The position numbers were made by a program, and so were the translations under genes. From Pseudomonadota bacterium (lineage in GTDB: Bacteria; Pseudomonadota; Gammaproteobacteria; Acidiferrobacterales; Acidiferrobacteraceae), in the NCBI GenBank assembly GCA_021784755.1, contig JAJYHM010000021.1:1-46839 (forward strand): DNA of 46,839 bases, read 5' to 3'. Of this stretch, positions 45,613 through 46,839 are shown in pieces. The notes beneath the pieces were generated by a model. That model did no database searches. It was given only the letters and a program-made list of their open reading frames with translations, and was not told where the DNA came from. Numbering within the stretch: position 1 is the stretch's first letter; every line of letters starts with the position of its first letter.

Positions 45613-46404
45613 CTACCTCCGTACATTGCCTACCTGCACGGCCAGCATTGAAACCGACCCTCCCTCGATGCCCGCGACCGGGAAGCGGATCCCCTCACCG
45701 GGCTGCCCGGCACCGAGGACATAGAGCAGCGGCAGGTAGTGATCCGGCGTCGGGATCGATAGCATCGCATCCGGTCCGAGGGCCTCGTAATCGATGAGCG
45801 CCGCGTAGTCGCCAGCCAACATCAATTCCTTGGCCCGGCTTTCGAAGCGCGCGGCCCAGTCGTAAGGCTCCCGCAATGGCTGACCCCAGGCATACGCGCG
45901 GAGGTTGTGTATGAGATTGCCGCTTCCAAGAATCAGGATATCTTCGTCCCGTAGAGGCGCAAGCGCGCGGCCGATCTCGAAATGGAAGCGTGGCGCCCGG
46001 GTTGCATCAATGCTCAACTGCACGACGGGGATGTCGGCCTTGGGATAGACATGGCACAGAACGGACCATGTGCCGTGATCGAGCCCCCAGGTGTCATCGG
46101 GTTTCACACGAAGTGGTGCCAGACACTCTTGCACCCTGCGGGCAAGCACTGGATCGCCGGGTGCCTTGTACTGAACCCGGTAGAGCTCTTGCGGAAAACC
46201 CCCGAAATCGTGAATGGTGCGCGGCGCCAGAGAGACCGTCACGGCCGTCTCGCGCCCATACCAGTGCGCCGAGATCGCCAAGATCGCCTTGGGCCTTGGT
46301 ATCTCCTCGCCCAGCCGCCGCCACGCCTCGGTGTAATCGTTGCGCGCCAGTGCGTACAGGGGATTACCATGCCCAAAAAAGATTGCCGGGAGTCTGTCGG
46401 CCAT
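45613..46404 (-). CDS. YgiD-type class III extradiol dioxygenase (DODA family)
   Basis: A 263-residue LigB-fold protein related to E. coli YgiD. Metal-binding histidines lie in FFGHGNP near the N-terminus and SAHWYG; LDHGTWSVL and GSGNLIHNL carry the catalytic and further ligand histidines. Enzymes of this type open catechol rings, for example 4,5-DOPA; the natural substrate is unknown. The C-terminus has the PTPDHYLPLLY block. It is single and intact, with its stop only 4 bp from the mini-IS256, so insertion occurred right at its 3' end. Confidence 0.88.
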   Translation of the reverse strand: MADRLPAIFFGHGNPLYALARNDYTEAWRRLGEEIPRPKAILAISAHWYGRETAVTVSLAPRTIHDFGGFPQELYRVQYKAPGDPVLARRVQECLAPLRVKPDDTWGLDHGTWSVLCHVYPKADIPVVQLSIDATRAPRFHFEIGRALAPLRDEDILILGSGNLIHNLRAYAWGQPLREPYDWAARFESRAKELMLAGDYAALIDYEALGPDAMLSIPTPDHYLPLLYVLGAGQPGEGIRFPVAGIEGGSVSMLAVQVGNVRR

Positions 46405-46771
46405 CGTCTATTACCTCGCTCCTTCCGTCGGCCGCCTAGATACGCGCAATCGCCGAAAAGTCGGGCCTTAGGGAAACATCCAGGCGGCCTCTTAGAACCC
46501 CGAGCGCCGCGCCCTCGCTGTGGAGCCGCACTCCGACGAGCGCAAGCATACACAAGCCCAAAGCCCACCGAACCATTTACGGGGGATTGGGCGTAGAGAT
46601 ATTTTACATTAACGGATCAACAGCTATTCTGGTGTTCGTATCCGTGTCAAATACGAAGCAACAATAGCGACGCAGTTTCTCATGCGGGCTCCGGTTTTAT
46701 GATACTGGCATAAGGCACTGTTAATAAATAAAGGTGACAAGTAGGAGCCGTCTGCGGTAAGCTCCGGATTC
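46405..46771. other. AT-richer intergenic region before the right-edge transposase
   Basis: 367 bp with no supportable gene; a 71-codon minus-strand frame at 46624-46839 looks like a shadow of the transposase. It holds an inverted repeat TTCGTAT/ATACGAA with a 9-bp spacer (46635-46657). The segment near 46713-46740 (CACTGTTAATAAATAAAGG) looks like the outer end of the downstream IS. Confidence 0.45.
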
Positions 46772-46839
46772 ATGAGCATGGCGACGGAGAGGTTGAGGCA
46801 GAAGTTTCGTGCGGCGTGGCCGCATCTGGATGAGCGCAC
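46772..46839 (+). mobile_element. ISAzo13-like transposase, N-terminus (cut by window edge)
   Basis: From ATG 46772 the frame reads SMATERLRQKFRAAWPHLDE, the usual beginning of ISAzo13 (ISNCY-group) transposases, in which HLDER precedes the first helix-turn-helix. Only 22 codons are visible. AT-rich sequence about 35-60 bp upstream probably contains the terminal repeat. Confidence 0.6.

Overview
The window reads as chromosome from a GC-rich gammaproteobacterium. The evidence is the gene order gyrA-serC-serA-pheA-hisC-tyrA-aroA-cmk-rpsA-ihfB-lapA-lapB-pyrF, the heptose genes of an LPS-bearing Gram-negative, and a LapB/S1/IHF set of gammaproteobacterial type. I cannot name the species; an acidophilic or sulfur-oxidising relative is a guess only.

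Region 1 (1-11.4 kb, minus strand): cell-surface polysaccharide. Reading 5' to 3' on the minus strand: lapA, lapB, pyrF, hldA (heptose kinase), hldD (heptose epimerase), an internally deleted manC, a lipid-linked-sugar ABC flippase, a sugar epimerase, a GT2 glycosyltransferase, a WecA/WbpL-type phosphoglycosyltransferase and a WbpM/CapD-type dehydratase. Most junctions overlap by about 4 bp, so this is probably one or two translationally coupled operons. The left edge is the tail of an IS630-type transposase.

Region 2 (11.4-23.6 kb, minus strand): the mixed-function amino-acid/translation supraoperon, from gyrA through the serine, phenylalanine, histidine and tyrosine genes to aroA, cmk, rpsA and ihfB. 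It ends at a strong intrinsic terminator between ihfB and lapA.

Region 3 (23.9-29.1 kb): a decayed locus (a 5'-truncated DUF3034 gene and an OxlT-like MFS gene with several lesions), a zinc-ribbon protein, an intact MFS transporter and a DUF2459 lipoprotein.

Region 4 (29.2-33.7 kb): two tandem paralogous c-di-GMP phosphodiesterases. Each has a globin-like N-terminus lacking the usual haem-binding histidine, a GAF domain, a complete EAL domain and a shared C-terminal domain that I do not recognise.

Region 5 (34.3-38.7 kb): bioD, pyrC, S-formylglutathione hydrolase next to a broken formaldehyde dehydrogenase gene, and a host-attachment-family protein followed by a perfect 15-bp stem-loop.

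Region 6 (38.7 kb to end): an accessory region starting at tRNA-Arg(CCT). It holds attachment-like repeats, an orphan HicB, a frameshifted fragment of a larger protein, IS256 debris, a HicAB pair, a possible BrnA relic, a YadGH-type ABC exporter, a dead VapC with a 5'-clipped antitoxin beside a solitary TnpB element, a 305-bp mini-IS256, a YgiD-type dioxygenase and the start of an ISAzo13-type transposase at the right edge. A dispersed repeat occurs in three copies (26.03, 34.24 and 40.68 kb).
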